A stretch of DNA of 64,000 nt, taken from NCBI GenBank assembly GCA_030248195.1, contig JASAND010020903.1:1-64000 (forward strand), in the 5' to 3' direction. Below, piece after piece: positions 10,975 through 22,060 of the stretch. Numbering within the stretch: position 1 is the first letter of the stretch; each line of letters begins with the position of its first letter. The notes under the pieces are model-generated. The model saw only the letters and a program-made list of their open reading frames with translations, did not search any database and had not been told where the DNA came from. The stretch comes from Trissonchulus latispiculum (lineage: Eukaryota; Nematoda; Enoplea; Enoplida; Ironidae). A program made the position numbers and the translations under genes.

Positions 10975-11409
10975 CATAGTTTCACTCAGGGGGGGGGTTG
11001 TGGGGCATCCCCCCAAAATTTTTGACCAAATTTACCCCCCCCCAGATTTTTTGACTTACCCTCCCCCAACCTTTGGCTACCCCCCACGAACCCCCCCCAA
11101 CGATTTTTGGACCCAAAAAGTTAGCTAAATTTGGTCGAAAAATGGTCATTTTTTGAAAAATTTTTCTAAAATTTTGACCTAAAATCGCTTTAAAACGGTG
11201 CAAAAGCGCCTAAAACGTTAAGAACAAGCCTTATTTTGATGAAAAAAGGGCTAAATTACAGAAAATTTTGCATTTTTTGGCCATTTTCGAAATTTCTGAG
11301 GTCCGAATTCTGGGGGGGGGGTTGGGGGGTACCCCCATCACATTTCGGAGGTCGGCCAAGACTCCCCCCCCCCCCCCCCCCCCAGACCCAAAGTTCCAGG
11401 GAAACTATG
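10975..11409. mobile_element. CATAGTTTC-ended hAT-like element, ~435 bp
   Basis: Starts CATAGTTTCACTCAGGGG and ends CAGGGAAACTATG. Its interior is the reverse complement of the 13819-14254 copy over nearly its full length. A clean target duplication is not visible: left flank TGGTTGGC, right flank GTTGGGGG. It probably landed in a G-rich relative. Confidence 0.65.
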
Positions 11410-11882
11410 GTTGGGGGGTATCCCCCCAAAATTTTCGACCAACTTTACCCCCGCCCAGATTTTTTGACTATCCCTTCCCCCACTTTTGGTTGCCCCCGGT
11501 CCAAAAAGTCAGCTAAATTTTGCTAAAAAATGGTCATTTTTTGAAAATTTTTTCTCAAATTCTGACTTAAAGTCAGTTTAAAACGGTGTAGAAACGCCTA
11601 AAACGATAAAAACAAGCCTTGTTTTGACAAAAAAGCGTTAAAATGCAGAAAATGTTGCGTTTTTAGGCCATGTTTTGAATTTTCTGAGGTCCGAATTTTG
11701 GGGGGGCACTTCCCATCAGATTTCGGGCGTCCACCAAATTTTCGAAGTTTGCCCCCCCCCCCAACCAAAGGTGTAATTGGGGGAGTGGACGGCCCCCCCC
11801 CCCGCCATTTTTACAAACCCCCCAACAAATTTTGGGGCCCCCCCCCCCCCCCAATTTTCGGGGGGGGGGGGGGGGGGTAGTT

Positions 11883-11896
11883 GCGCCGAAGGCGCG
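11883..11896. repeat. GCGCC..GGCGCG hairpin
   Basis: Short palindrome with a small central loop, followed by GAAAAATT. The same module recurs at 12548, 15426, 15659, 23897, 29941 and 40464. Confidence 0.6.
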
Positions 11897-12836
11897 AAAA
11901 ATTGGCCGACAATTGGGCATTTTTAGGGTAAATTCTGCAAAATTTTTCAAAAAAGAGTCCGAATTTTTGGCTTAAAGTGTTAATTATTGCGAGAAATACA
12001 CGTTTTTAACGGTTTTATGTACTTTCTGGCTCAGTATTGACCTTAGTTTAGACTTAGAAACATGTCGCTAATCAAGTTTTCGAGTTTAAAACCCCTGTGT
12101 AATGTCAAAATAGTAGTTGAATGTTTTTTGGCATTAGCAATGGCTGAAAATGCGATTTCTGACATAAAAATAGAAAAATTTTTTGGGGGAGGTTTGGGAG
12201 GGGTCGTGGGGGGGTCTAAAAAGGGGGTCCCCAAAATTCCGGGGGAGGGCCCCCCAACCCAAATCCCCGTTACAACACCTATGCCCCCAACCAAAATTTC
12301 CTGGGAAACTATGATTGGTTTCATAGTTTCCCTTGGGCGGGGATTGGGGGTGTACCATAGGTGTAATTGGGGGGGGGGAGGTTCCGAAGGAGGGTGGGGG
12401 CGGGACCCTCCTAAATTTTCGATTTTATGCCATGTTTGGCCACTTTTTGACCAATAATCTGGAGGGGGTACCAAAAATCTGGGGTGGGGTCGCCAATATT
12501 TGTCATTTTGGTGGGGGGGGGGGGGTCCGAAGTCCACCGGGGGTTGTCGCGCCGACGGCGTGAAAAATTGGCCACAAATTGGGTATTTTTAGGGTATATA
12601 AATTCTGAAAAGTTTTTCAAAAAAGTACAAATTTTTGGCTTGAGGTGTTTATTATTGCGAGAAATACACATTTTTAACGGTTTTATGGACATTCTGGCTC
12701 AATATTGACCTTATTTTAGACTTAGAAACATGTTGCCAATCAAGTTTTCGAGTTTAAAACCCCTGTCTAATGTCAAAATTACTGCAAGGTTGTTTTTTTG
12801 GCATTAGCAATGGCTGAAAATGCAATTTTTGACATA

Positions 12837-14382
12837 TAGCCATGGGGGGAAAAACTCACATTTTCGGATTTTGGCTGGAACTTTTTTATTATAAGGGGTA
12901 TCAGAGAACTCTATATACCATCGTACTTGGCGTACTTAGAACTTTCTTTTAAGCCTATTTGCACTTCTCAATGTTGTACCGTTAGAGCGGTATAATGCAA
13001 AAAGTAGCGGGGGAAAAACCCAATGGGGGGGGGGAAATCCAAATGGGGGGAAAATAAACCCACCCCTCACAGGTCTTAAAAATTGTTCTATCACAATTCT
13101 GACACTTCCAGTGTATTTTTCAACCCTTTTTTAGTTAGTATGAACCAAAAAACCCGATCTAAGTAGCTTTTTTGAGATCTCATGTGCCGTTGAAAATGCT
13201 GCATCAACTGGCCAGGTTTCATAAAGTTTAACACATAAACATAGGGCAATTTTTGAAAAATGCTAAAAATGATGTAATTTGATAAAACTTATTATTCTAT
13301 CGTGTAGAGAATGGTTTTTTACGTAGAATTGGCTGTTAAAATCCACAATTGTACCTGTATTGGGTCCTCCAGCAGCGAAATGGCACTTTTAAGGTTTTTA
13401 GCCCCTAGCTAGCCAGGTAAGCAAAATTGTCTGAATCTGACCGCATAGGATGACGCAGCGTGCTCGATAGTACCGTGCTATAGTCTCTAATTGTTTCCGT
13501 GTTGAGTTGTTAAAAAAATTTTCAAAAAAATTTGGGTGGGTTTTTTCCCCCCAAAGTGGGTTTTTTCCCCGCCACGTTTGGCAATGTGCCAGACTAACGG
13601 TACAGCGGATCGGTCTAATTTTGGCTGTGTGCAAAGAGGAAGAGTTGCCATCATTGCAGATATTTGCAAAACTTTTCTATCCCAACCCAGTCAAAAGTTA
13701 CATCGGTCCAAACTTTTGCAAAATTTTGGCATGGTTGGACCAAAAAGCAGTTGTCATTTTCAAAATGTCATAAAATGAGCAGGAGTGAACCAAATGACTT
13801 GATCTTCGCACACGTAGGCATAGTTTCCCTGGAACTTTGGGTCTGGGGGGGGGGGTAAATCATGGCCGACCTCCGAAATGTGATGGGGGTACCCCCCCCC
13901 AACCCCCCCCCCAGAATTCGGACCTCAGAAATTTCGAAAAAAGGCCAAAAAATGCAAAATTTTCTGTAATTTAGCCCTTTTTTCATCAAATAAGGCTTGT
14001 TCTTAATGTTTTAGGCGCTTTTGCACCATTTTAAAGCGATTTTAGGTCAAAATTTCAGAAAAATTTTTCAAAAAATGACCATTTTTGGACCAAATTTAGC
14101 TAACTTTTTGGGTCCAAAAATCGTTGGGGGGGGGGGTTCGGGGGGGTAGCCAAAAGTTGGGGGAGGGTAAGTCAAAAAATCTGGGGGGGGGGGTAAATTT
14201 GGCCAAAAATTTTGGGGGGGATACCCCCAACCCCCCCCCCCAAAGGAAACTATGCACGTAGGTAAGAAAGAGTCGCGCTTCCTGCTGCTATGTTCTGGAG
14301 CTCATATCTACAACCCATGACCCAGGAGGCGGGTGGGTTTTTTCCCCCCAAAAAGGGGGTGGGTTTTTTCACCCCATGGCTA
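12837..14382. mobile_element. TA-target element with GGGTTTTTTCCCC subterminal repeats, 1546 bp
   Basis: Inverted ends TAGCCATGGGG and CCCCATGGCTA are flanked by TA duplications (12835-12836, 14383-14384). A related unfilled site exists: the host repeat reads GACATAAAAATAG at about 12160-12172, and here it is split into GACATA and TAAAAATAG. Inside both ends are repeated words of the type GTGGGTTTTTTCCCC (13541, 13556, 14335, 14358). No transposase is encoded. The 436-bp CATAG element at 13819-14254 lies inside it. Sister elements are at 19726-20903 and 35117-36211. Confidence 0.8.
13819..14254. mobile_element. CATAGTTTCC hAT-like MITE with 8-bp duplication
   Basis: Termini CATAGTTTCC and GGAAACTATG are flanked by a perfect 8-bp duplication, CACGTAGG (13811-13818 and 14255-14262), as expected for hAT transposition. 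G and C runs lie just inside both ends. It is non-coding and inserted in the TA-target element 12837-14382, so it is younger than that element. Confidence 0.88.
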
Positions 14383-14484
14383 TAAAAATAGAAAAATTTT
14401 TGGGGGAGACGTTTGGGGGGGGGTCGTGGGGGGTTTGGGGGGGGGGTCGTGGGGGGGATTGGGGGGTCTAAAACACACGAAGCC
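14383..14484. mobile_element. Continuation of the CATAG-family host copy
   Basis: After the TA-target element ends, the interrupted host repeat resumes with AAAATAGAAAAATTTTTGGG and G-rich words matching about 12165-12220. Confidence 0.6.
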
Positions 14485-14870
14485 CATTTCCAGAAAACAA
14501 TTGGAAAAATGTTTCTAATTTTTTTCCATAACTTTTCTGATTGTTTACCAAAATTGTTTCTAATAGTTTTCTATATTTTTCTAATTGTTTTCTTGTGGTT
14601 TTCTAATTAATTTCTCTTAATTTTTTCTAACCAGGCACCACTTTCTAATTGTTTTCTGAATTATTTCTAATTGATTACACAATATTTTCTTATTTCTTTC
14701 GAATTAATTTCTTAATAAAAGTTAACATTTTCTTATTGTTTTCTAAATAATATCCATTGTTTTCAAAAATGTTTCTAATGATTTCTGATTGTTTTCAGAA
14801 ACGCCTCTTCCGTAGCTTGCAATTTTTTCTAATTGTTTTCCAGATTATTTCTAATGTTGATTCGGCGATA
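14485..14870. repeat. Degenerate TTTCTAATTGTTTTC tandem repeat
   Basis: A run of diverged units around the words TTTCTAATTG and GTTTTCT, strongly T-rich on the plus strand. The unit length varies (roughly 15-35 bp). It has no coding content. Confidence 0.6.
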
Positions 14871-15317
14871 TCTCACTGCTGCTTATCACCACTAATGCCA
14901 CTAACAATTTATGGTTTGGGATTAGGCCAAAGAAAATCTAACTTGGGAGAGGAGATAAAACATTTCTCTTTAAAAATTTTCAGACAAAATGCTATTTTAA
15001 TTATATGACTTTCTAAAAATAGTGAGTGTTCTTCATTTTAAGCAAGATGTTAAAGAAAATTTTTGCAAGATTTTTTAGTAAAACGTCAGAAATTCTTAGG
15101 GTGGGTCTGGCAAATTTGGGTGGGTGGGGTTTGGGATTTGTCAATTAGGTGGTGGGGCCATATTTACTTGGGTCCCAACTCCCAACATGTGGGTTAGAGA
15201 GGGTCAACCCTGAACTACTGAAAAGACCTACATAGCCCAAAACGGATTACAGTTTCACAGAGGATATGTCTCGAACTTAACGATGGTGTATGCAATTTGG
15301 CTCTGGTATATATATAT
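14871..15317. other. Non-coding stretch
   Basis: Mixed AT-rich sequence. The GGGTGGGTCTGGCAAATTTG-like G-rich patch near 15100-15170 resembles the interior of the CATAG element at 16390. No gene is recognised. Confidence 0.4.
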
Positions 15318-16340
15318 CAGGGGCGCACCCAAGGGGAAGTGGGGAGGCCGCCGCCCCTGTCAGGTTTCGAAGGTCCGAAAAATTAAGATGCAGAAAGGAG
15401 GAAAAGCAGAAAAAACAAAAATTTTCGCGCCTTCGGCGCGAATTAACCCTTCTTTGTGCGTTTTGAGGATAGCATATGTGGTGGGGTGGCTGCTGTCTTT
15501 TTTTACGAAAAAACTGCAAAATTCCTCACTTTTTTGAAAATTCTTTGAAAATGTAAAGTTCCGCAAAAATTTAGTCCTTGAGTAGAAATTTTCAGTTGTC
15601 TCAGATGAAAATTAAACGTGTTTCAGATACTTTTTTGGAAACATTTCCAAAAAATTTTGCGCCATCGGCGCGTATTTCTATGTATATACATGTTTCCATT
15701 GTAGCCGAGTTAGAATGCCTAGTGATATTGGATATCCGCACATCCGTTTACATTGCAGACAACGCAATGAAAAATTAGCAATATTTGACGAAATGTTCAA
15801 AACTTGTAAACTACGTATTAATTTCTTCAATTGCAATGCAATTTGAATTTAAAATTGCAATTTGAAAATGCAAACACAAATGCTTTTGTTTCCGCTTTCC
15901 ACAAGATGGCTTTAAAAATTTCCAAACAGATGCTACTTTTTAAAAAGAGCTCTAGCTTTTAGCTGGGGGCTACTGTCCCCAGACCCCCGTTTTATCATAG
16001 TTACGTTGCGTTGCTTAGTTTGAATTGAATTTTATCAGTTTTAGTTCTATACCGTATATGTCTGGTGAAACAATGGCGCAAGCCAGAAAAGTGGTCAGAA
16101 AAAATTGCTTTCACGTCTAGAATGCAAAAAATTCTCAACTTCTGGGGGGCTGCGCCCCCCAGACCCCCTGCTTGAATGTTTAATTCTATTTAACTACCTC
16201 AAGCAATGAAAACAACTTACATGCTTGTTCTCAACGTAAAACTTGTTACATAAAACATGTGTAGGAATGCATAAATTTGAAAAGAAAAGTTGCAACTTTG
16301 GCGCCGCCCCCCCTGTCAGAAAAGTCTGGGTGCGCCACTG
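15318..16340. mobile_element. hAT-like element with CAGGGGCGCACCCA ends, 1023 bp
   Basis: Left end CAGGGGCGCACCCA and right end TGGGTGCGCCACTG are inverted repeats of the classic hAT form. The flanking 8-mers are both ATATATAT, consistent with an 8-bp duplication but uninformative in an AT microsatellite. The interior is non-coding and carries two GCGCC..GGCGCG hairpins (15426, 15659) and two GGGGTCTGGGG-type hairpins in reverse orientation (15962-15989, 16142-16168). Confidence 0.8.
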
Positions 16341-16389
16341 ATATATATATATATATATACCTGTGGTGCGACCTGAGTACACCTAGACT

Positions 16390-16845
16390 CATAGGTGTAC
16401 CTTGAGAAATCGTTGGGGGAGGGGGTAGCCGAAAATAGGGTGGGTGGGGTCAGCCGGTTTGAGGTGGGGTGGGGTCCGGAAAAATCAAATTTGGGGGGGG
16501 TAAAAAAATTTTTCGGTCAAAAATTTAGAAAAAATTCGCGAATTCGCTGAAAAAACGTTATTTCCAGATAAAAATCAACAATATTTCTTCGTTTTGGCTC
16601 ATTTAGTCGAAAAACTTGGATTGTTTGGCAAAAACTTCGAATTTTTGCAAAAAATTTCGAATTTTTACTAATTTTGAGGCAAAATTTTCAAAATTTTGAG
16701 GGTGGGGTCTGTCAAATTTGGGTGGGTGGGGTCTGGGATTTGGCCATTTGGGGGTGGGGTCTGCCTCCAAAATTTCGAGGGTGTGGTCGGCACTTTTCCA
16801 TTTGGGGGGAGGGGTTCCCACCCCCCCCCCCCAGGTACACCTATG
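16390..16845. mobile_element. CATAGGTGTACC hAT-like MITE with perfect 8-bp duplication
   Basis: Ends CATAGGTGTACC and GGTACACCTATG, 456 bp apart, are flanked by CCTAGACT on both sides (16382-16389 and 16846-16853). G-rich blocks sit inside each end. This is the cleanest member of the CATAGGTGT subgroup and links the G/C-tract repeats to hAT-type transposition. Confidence 0.9.
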
Positions 16846-16854
16846 CCTAGACTC

Positions 16855-16925
16855 GGCGGGAAAAACACATGTGCGGGAAAAATTCATGTGCGGGAAAAAC
16901 CCATGTGCGAAAAAACCAGATTTAA
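16855..16925. repeat. GCGGGAAAAAC tandem words
   Basis: Three to four tandem copies of a ~20-bp unit containing CATGTGCGGGAAAAA. These match the subterminal words of the TA-target family (for example 35117), so this is probably an isolated end fragment of such an element. Confidence 0.55.
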
Positions 16926-17061
16926 AAAATCTGAGTCTGACATGGCGCCATTTCAAGCCAAATTTTTGCTTAAACGCTTAAACTGCAGAAATTACGCTAA
17001 TTTCAAAAATTTTCAACATTTTACTACGTTTACGTCGTGTTATATAAACACACAAAATTTT

Positions 17062-17064
<3 letters not shown>

Positions 17065-17096
<32 letters not shown>
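17065..17096. repeat. AT microsatellite
   Basis: Uninterrupted TA dinucleotide run, target of the adjoining hAT-like element. Confidence 0.9.
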
Positions 17097-17097
<1 letters not shown>

Positions 17098-18453
17098 AGT
17101 GGCGTAGATAGGTCATTGCTTCGGGGAGGGCGGATTTTTGGCAAGTGGGGGGGGGCCCGGGGCCCGACCCACCCACCCCCCCCCCAAGTTGAGCAATTTT
17201 TTTACCACGACCCACAATCAGCTTTACATATCTCTAAAAGCATATAAAATTAAGTTTTTCAGATTTTCACAAAAAACGGGTACAGCAGCTTTATTCTTAA
17301 TTAGTAAACTTAAGAAATTTTCTCAGATTTTCGCCAAAAACGGCTTAACTATTAAAGCTGACATTTTTCTGATTTTCCCCAAAACCTGCTAGAGAAACTT
17401 TATCTAATTCTTTAATACAGGAGTTTTTTTCAAAATCGGACCTGTGTAAATCTTGTGTAAATTTCACTGTGTATTTTTGTTTGAAGCTGTGTAAGTAAAA
17501 TTTTAAAGGTGTCGTTTTTCAATTGCAATGTAAAATAAAATACATTTAGACAATTCTTGCTACAATGTTATTTTCGGATCATTCAAGCCAAAGTTATGCC
17601 AACTGCACTTGCGTAACATTTCGGAAGAAACCATGCGGGGGGTCTGGGGGGCCGAGCCCCCCAGAAGTCGAGACAATTTTGTAAATTGCAACAGAATTCA
17701 TAATGGAAATGTTTAAAAAGATTAATTCATTTAATGTCAAAACTAGAATTGGACAAATTCAAATTTCTAAAAAACACTTCGCCTACTGAAACGATTTCAT
17801 AATTTTTCCAACTTTTTGGAATAATTTTTTCATAAACTTGCTGGTCACGTACTAAGGTTCGATGCTTTAACTGCTACTGGGGACGGCTCCATATAGTACA
17901 GACAAACCACCTATATATACAATAGATACGTACCCAAAACAACGGAGGGGGGTCTGGGGGGCAGAGCCCCCCCAGAAGTTGAGAAAGTTTTTTAAATTAT
18001 AGGCAGAAACGGCATTGAAAAGTTGTATTCCTTTAGCTTTCGTATTGAATATTTCTTGGGTTGTATGGCAACTATTTTAGGCTCTGACTGCTTTTATTAT
18101 TATATATACAAGAGATATATACAAGAAATCATATTGAATAATACTAGCTTCACAAAGTGTATAGTTAAATACTATTTACGAATATTTGCATGCAGTACGA
18201 AAATAAATTATACGCAACTGTATAAGTAGAAGCATTAGGACTTAGGAGAATAAAACAGAGCTCAGAGCGAGCGAATGTTTTTGAAAAATTAAATAGTTGA
18301 AACTTGAAACCTATATTTCAGACTACTTTTCCAGCAAAAACTAATGCAATATGGTAAGCTTAAAAATTTTTCCACTGGCAAAATTTCCTGGGGGGGTAAA
18401 GGTGCTTCGGGGAGGGCGCCCGCCCGGGCGCCCTCCCCTTATCAACGCCAATG
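17097..18453. mobile_element. hAT-like element with CAGTGGCGTAGATAGG end, 1357 bp
   Basis: The left end CAGTGGCGTAGATAGG pairs with the inverse of the right end CCTTATCAACGCCAATG (three differences), and both are followed by a CTTCGGGGAGGGCG-like block. The flanks are TATATAAA and TATATATA, too AT-rich to prove a duplication. Two GGGGTCTGGGGGG hairpins lie inside at 17637-17669 and 17945-17982. A short frame inside has no recognisable domain. Confidence 0.7.
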
Positions 18454-18835
18454 TATATATATAAATATATATATATATATATACGTATATACATATACGT
18501 ATATAGGGTGGAATAGGGTGGAGGGCTCGTAGAGTTTGTACTCTCGTTCTATCCTTGTCCACACCAACGCCTCTGGCGTTTTGATATGTTTTATCAATAA
18601 AATTTACATCAAATTATGTATAGTTTAGTTCGTGATCTACACTTTTATTGTACCCAACCAACTAGTAACAACGGTAAAGAACGAGAATGCAAGTGCTGCG
18701 TACATAGTTTGACAATAAGGCTTATTAGGCTACGTGTCTCATTGCTCTGTTTGTTACTTGTTAGCATACATTTTGTTAATATGTAATATCAATATGTACT
18801 ATGCACCAACCTACGATCAGTGGCTTGCCACTGTT
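18454..18835. other. Non-coding stretch before the Penelope fragment
   Basis: An AT microsatellite, then sequence with no ORF. A CGCCTCTGGCG palindrome at about 18570 is the only structure noted. Confidence 0.4.
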
Positions 18836-18993
18836 CGTACTACAGTCTTTACGTTCATTGGTTAACTCCGATGATCGTACTACAGTTTTTTACGTTCATT
18901 GGTTAAGTCCGATGATCGTACTACAGTCTTCTACGTTCTCTGATACTTAGAGATCGTACTACAGTTCTACGTTACTAAGATGTAAGATAACTT
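18836..18993 (+). repeat. Four ~40-bp tandem repeats upstream of the Penelope fragment
   Basis: Units marked by CGTACTACAGT begin at 18836, 18876, 18917 and 18955, with ACGTTCATTGGTTAA in between. Their position just upstream of the endonuclease fragment suggests they belong to the element's 5' region or terminal repeat. A regulatory role is only inferred. Confidence 0.7.
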
Positions 18994-19053
18994 ACTATAT
19001 ATATGATTTGAACCGTCTTATGACTTCCTATTAGTTAATTGTAGAATCTGCAT

Positions 19054-19551
19054 TTGTTTATTCGTATTAAGATTATAAATATCACAAACAATAATGGCAA
19101 CCTGTATCGCCTGACTACATCCTTCCAGACCACGGATCGGACTTGTCTACTAGGACCCTTGCGTGTGGGGTTCACACGCACTTCTTCATTTCAAAATGGC
19201 AGCACAACTTACGAACCATGGCTCCAGGCCCTCTGTAGCGGGGGAGCAGAATATAAGGCCCACCAGTGGATTTTCGGATTCGCCTCGGACCTCTCTACCC
19301 TATCTCGGTCAGGCGTTACATCTAAGTTTAAGAAATGTGGACAGAAAACTTGTAAATTATGCCCTGTTATGAATGATAACGTTATAATATCAGAAATATA
19401 TGGACACAGAAAGTACCAAATGATAGATGAAATTCCTATAAAAGAACTCACTTGTTCAACTAATAACGTGATATATTTTATTAAATGTGAAGGATGCAAT
19501 ATTGGTTATGTAGGTGAAACGTCACAAACACGTCTGGTCTTGATTCAATAA
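19054..19551 (+). pseudogene. 5' fragment of a second Penelope-like element (zinc finger + GIY-YIG start)
   Basis: The frame contains KKCGQKTCKLC (C-x4-C-x2-C, the same spacing as in the large element at 41-44 kb), then VIYFIKCEGCNIGYVGET, the two strands that form the GIY-YIG active site. It stops soon after at 19551, so the rest of the endonuclease and the entire reverse transcriptase are missing. Protein similarity to the large copy is clear but distant, implying a separate lineage. The part before the zinc finger is probably untranslated leader: it contains a TATA-bearing block shared with the other copy. Confidence 0.75.
19231..19260 (+). promoter_or_regulatory. Conserved TATA-bearing block of Penelope-like elements
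   Basis: CTCTGTAGCGGGGGAG followed by an ATATAAG core. Nearly the same block occurs inverted at 44131-44157 in the large copy. Conservation between copies whose proteins are diverged, plus the TATA core, suggests a core promoter. Confidence 0.5.
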
Positions 19552-19723
19552 GTAAAGTCAAGTGGGTAAGCACACATCAAAGTTTTACACATCAGCTGTG
19601 TATTTTATTGTATAAGTGCTGTGTACAGTAAGCCGGTACTGAAGACTTGAAGAATACCGGTTTACTGGAGCTTTATGCATTTGTATCTAGTTTGCAGTGT
19701 GTGTCTATGATTTAGAAAACTGG
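19552..19723. other. Non-coding spacer
   Basis: No feature recognised between the truncated Penelope fragment and the next TA-target element. Confidence 0.4.
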
Positions 19724-19725
19724 TA

Positions 19726-20903
19726 TAGTCGGGGCGGGGAAAAAAAACCAGTGTCACAGAGGGGTAAAAAAAAACCACCCCCATAGGGAACTCAAGATAG
19801 CAGATGGAGAGCCCTAGCATAGCGCAAATTAAAGCGCTATCTTTACACAACAAATGCATACCCTAAACATTGGTATGGGCCAAAGCAGTCGACTCTGATA
19901 GTGTTCCAAAGTTGACCCCTTCAAGCCACCTCCAAAACCTAAAAATTTCAAAGTTTTGCTAAGCTTGTTTCTAGAAACCTGTAAAGAAAACTTAGCTAGT
20001 CTTTTGCATAGAGGCACATATCGACCCCCTCTATCGTTTGGTATAGACGGCAGCCTCCTACCTTTTATCCAGGCTGAGTACTGACATGTAATTTTTTTCC
20101 CCGCCAAATTTGACCCTGAGCGGGGAAAAAAAACCACTACCCAATTTTTAAAAATTGTTCATTATGCAGTTCTGAGCAATTCTGATGGTCTTAAACGATA
20201 AAGCGCGTTTTGTTTTGTGATTCTGGTTCAAAAAATACACATCTGGAGCCTCAGATAGCTCATAAATCGAGAATTAAAATTTGCTGCATCATCGTGCCAG
20301 GTTTCATATGTTTTCAAGGCAAATTTTTCAAAAATTTGAAAAACTTACTGAAATTGCAATTTGATAATAATTGAAAATTCCAAATTTCCAAAATTCCAAA
20401 TTTCCAAATTCCAAATTTCCAAAAATAATTGAAATAATGATAAACAATGACATTTGCAAGTGTTTTGGTATATTTGTAACTGTCTGGTGCCGTTTATACG
20501 GCTATAGCAGGTTATTTCTTGGGTAAAGACAGCCTTGACAGAAAATGTACCTGACTATGTCAGATAAACAGCTTTTTACTGAAAACAAACTGCACCATGC
20601 TGTTCAGAATGGCCAAAAATGTAGAAACAGCCTTTAAATATTGCTCAGCTGGCTAACGTGGGTCATTTTTAGTACTGTGATTTTTTTCCCCGCACGTGGT
20701 TTTTTTCCCCGCCTTGGCGGGTAAAAAAAACCAGTGATGGAGTTTTTTTCTCCGGCAATACGAATGATTCAGAAACGCTAGAAGTCCCACTGGATAGCCG
20801 GCATGCCAAACTATAATTTGCACCAGGCCAGAGATTTCTAGCGCTTATACAGAAAAAGTAGGAGCCTTATTTCCCCAGGCGGTTTTTTTCCCCGCCCCGA
20901 CTA
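19726..20903. mobile_element. TA-target element, TAGTCGGGGCGGGG ends, 1178 bp
   Basis: Inverted ends TAGTCGGGGCGGGGAAAAAA face each other and are flanked by TA (19724-19725, 20904-20905). Subterminal words GGTTTTTTTCCCCGC recur inside the right end (near 20688-20710). Non-coding. Same family as 12837-14382 and 35117-36211, with different outermost bases. Confidence 0.85.
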
Positions 20904-21624
20904 TATATACCAAATGTATATGCCACTTAATTCAACTTTAAAGGGGAGAACTTTAGCTGCTTAAAGTGTTCACATATCATAGGGGTCGCGGCAGCGACCC
21001 GTATAATATGTGTGAAAAGTGGCTGGAGACAGTGTAAAATAAGCTGCGCAGAAGCTGCGCAAAATCCTGCGCAGATCCTGCGCAGATTTCATGCGCAAAT
21101 TGTAGAGCACATCGAGTTTAGTATGTCTGTGAAGTTTCAGCCCCGTATCACTTACCGTTAAAAAGTTGCGCCCCGGACCGGTTATGGCGGCGATGTTTTT
21201 TTTTCGGTTTCTCCTATTTGATGGTTGTATTGTACATAATGTTCGCCGCTTTCACGTGATCTGCAGCGGTGGGCCAACCTAAAGGGCTATGGGGTCTAGT
21301 AGTACCCTCTAAAGAATTTAAGAATCACAACTTTTTTGCGCCGCAGCTGCGCCACAGCGCCGCAGTGGCGCCGCAAAGTCGGCTCATAGCGAAAAGTGAC
21401 CATTTTTGTGGTCGTCGCTCAGGTCGAACGTTACGAGCTGGAGCTGATTTCTTTTTATATTCAGAAATTACATATATTGAACTAACTAACGGTCCAGGTT
21501 GCGTTTCTCTATCACTTCCCTAGCGACCACAGTGGCCCGTCAAAGATGGCGAAAATTCGAAAAATGAAAAATCGAAATTTCTCGCTATCTATTTAACTTT
21601 GAACGCTCAAATCTTCCATACAAT

Positions 21625-22060
21625 GGTTTTCTGGCACGGAGAATCGATTCCCGCAGTCAGTTTTACCGTCAGACCCACCCATCTTGCTGGGCTGGTTCCA
21701 CTTTGCCGTCGGGAGGGTCAAGTCGGAAACCGCTTCCTGGAGGTCCATAGTAGGCTTTACCTGGCCTCTCAAAACTTTGTCTATAGGGGTTTTCTGGTGC
21801 GCCCAGCTCATTTCCGGTGTCCTTTTTGCCGTAGGACTCATCCATCTTGCTGTGCTGGTTCCACTTTGCCGTCTGGAAGGTCATGTCGGAAACCGCTTCC
21901 TGGAGGTCCATAGTAGGCTCTACCTGGCCTCTCAAAACTTTGTCTATAGGGGTTTTCTGGTGTGCCCAGCTCATTCCCGGTATCCGTTTTGCCGTCCGAC
22001 GTACCTATTTTGCTGGGCTGGTTCCACTTTGCCGTTTGAAGGGTCAGTCGGGTGGGGGTC
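21625..22060 (+). repeat. 163-bp tandem array in copy A
   Basis: The word CTATAGGGGTTTTCTGG recurs at 21781 and 21944 (period 163). Each unit contains GGGCTGGTTCCACTTTGCCG and CGGAAACCGCTTCCTGGAGG. Since 163 is not a multiple of 3, the apparent proteins change frame every unit. Confidence 0.9.

Larger units (their letters stand above)
9929..12836. mobile_element. Cluster of nested CATAG-ended, G/C-tract-rich hAT-like elements
   Basis: Several degraded copies of one repeat class overlap. Ends of the form CATAGGTGT (near 9929, inverted at 12286, direct at 12358) and CATAGTTTCC are followed by long G or C runs. The interior repeats blocks such as AAACATGT and TTCGAGTTTAAA, the latter near 12079 and 12749. 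Frames through this region read as proline/glycine strings and are artefacts of the G/C tracts. Individual borders are mostly unclear; intact relatives with 8-bp target duplications are at 13819-14254 and 16390-16845. Confidence 0.65.

Noticed and set aside
9866..12563. Proline/glycine-rich open frames in the G/C-tract region
   Set aside because: They are produced by long G and C runs inside CATAG transposons, appear on both strands and have no domains.
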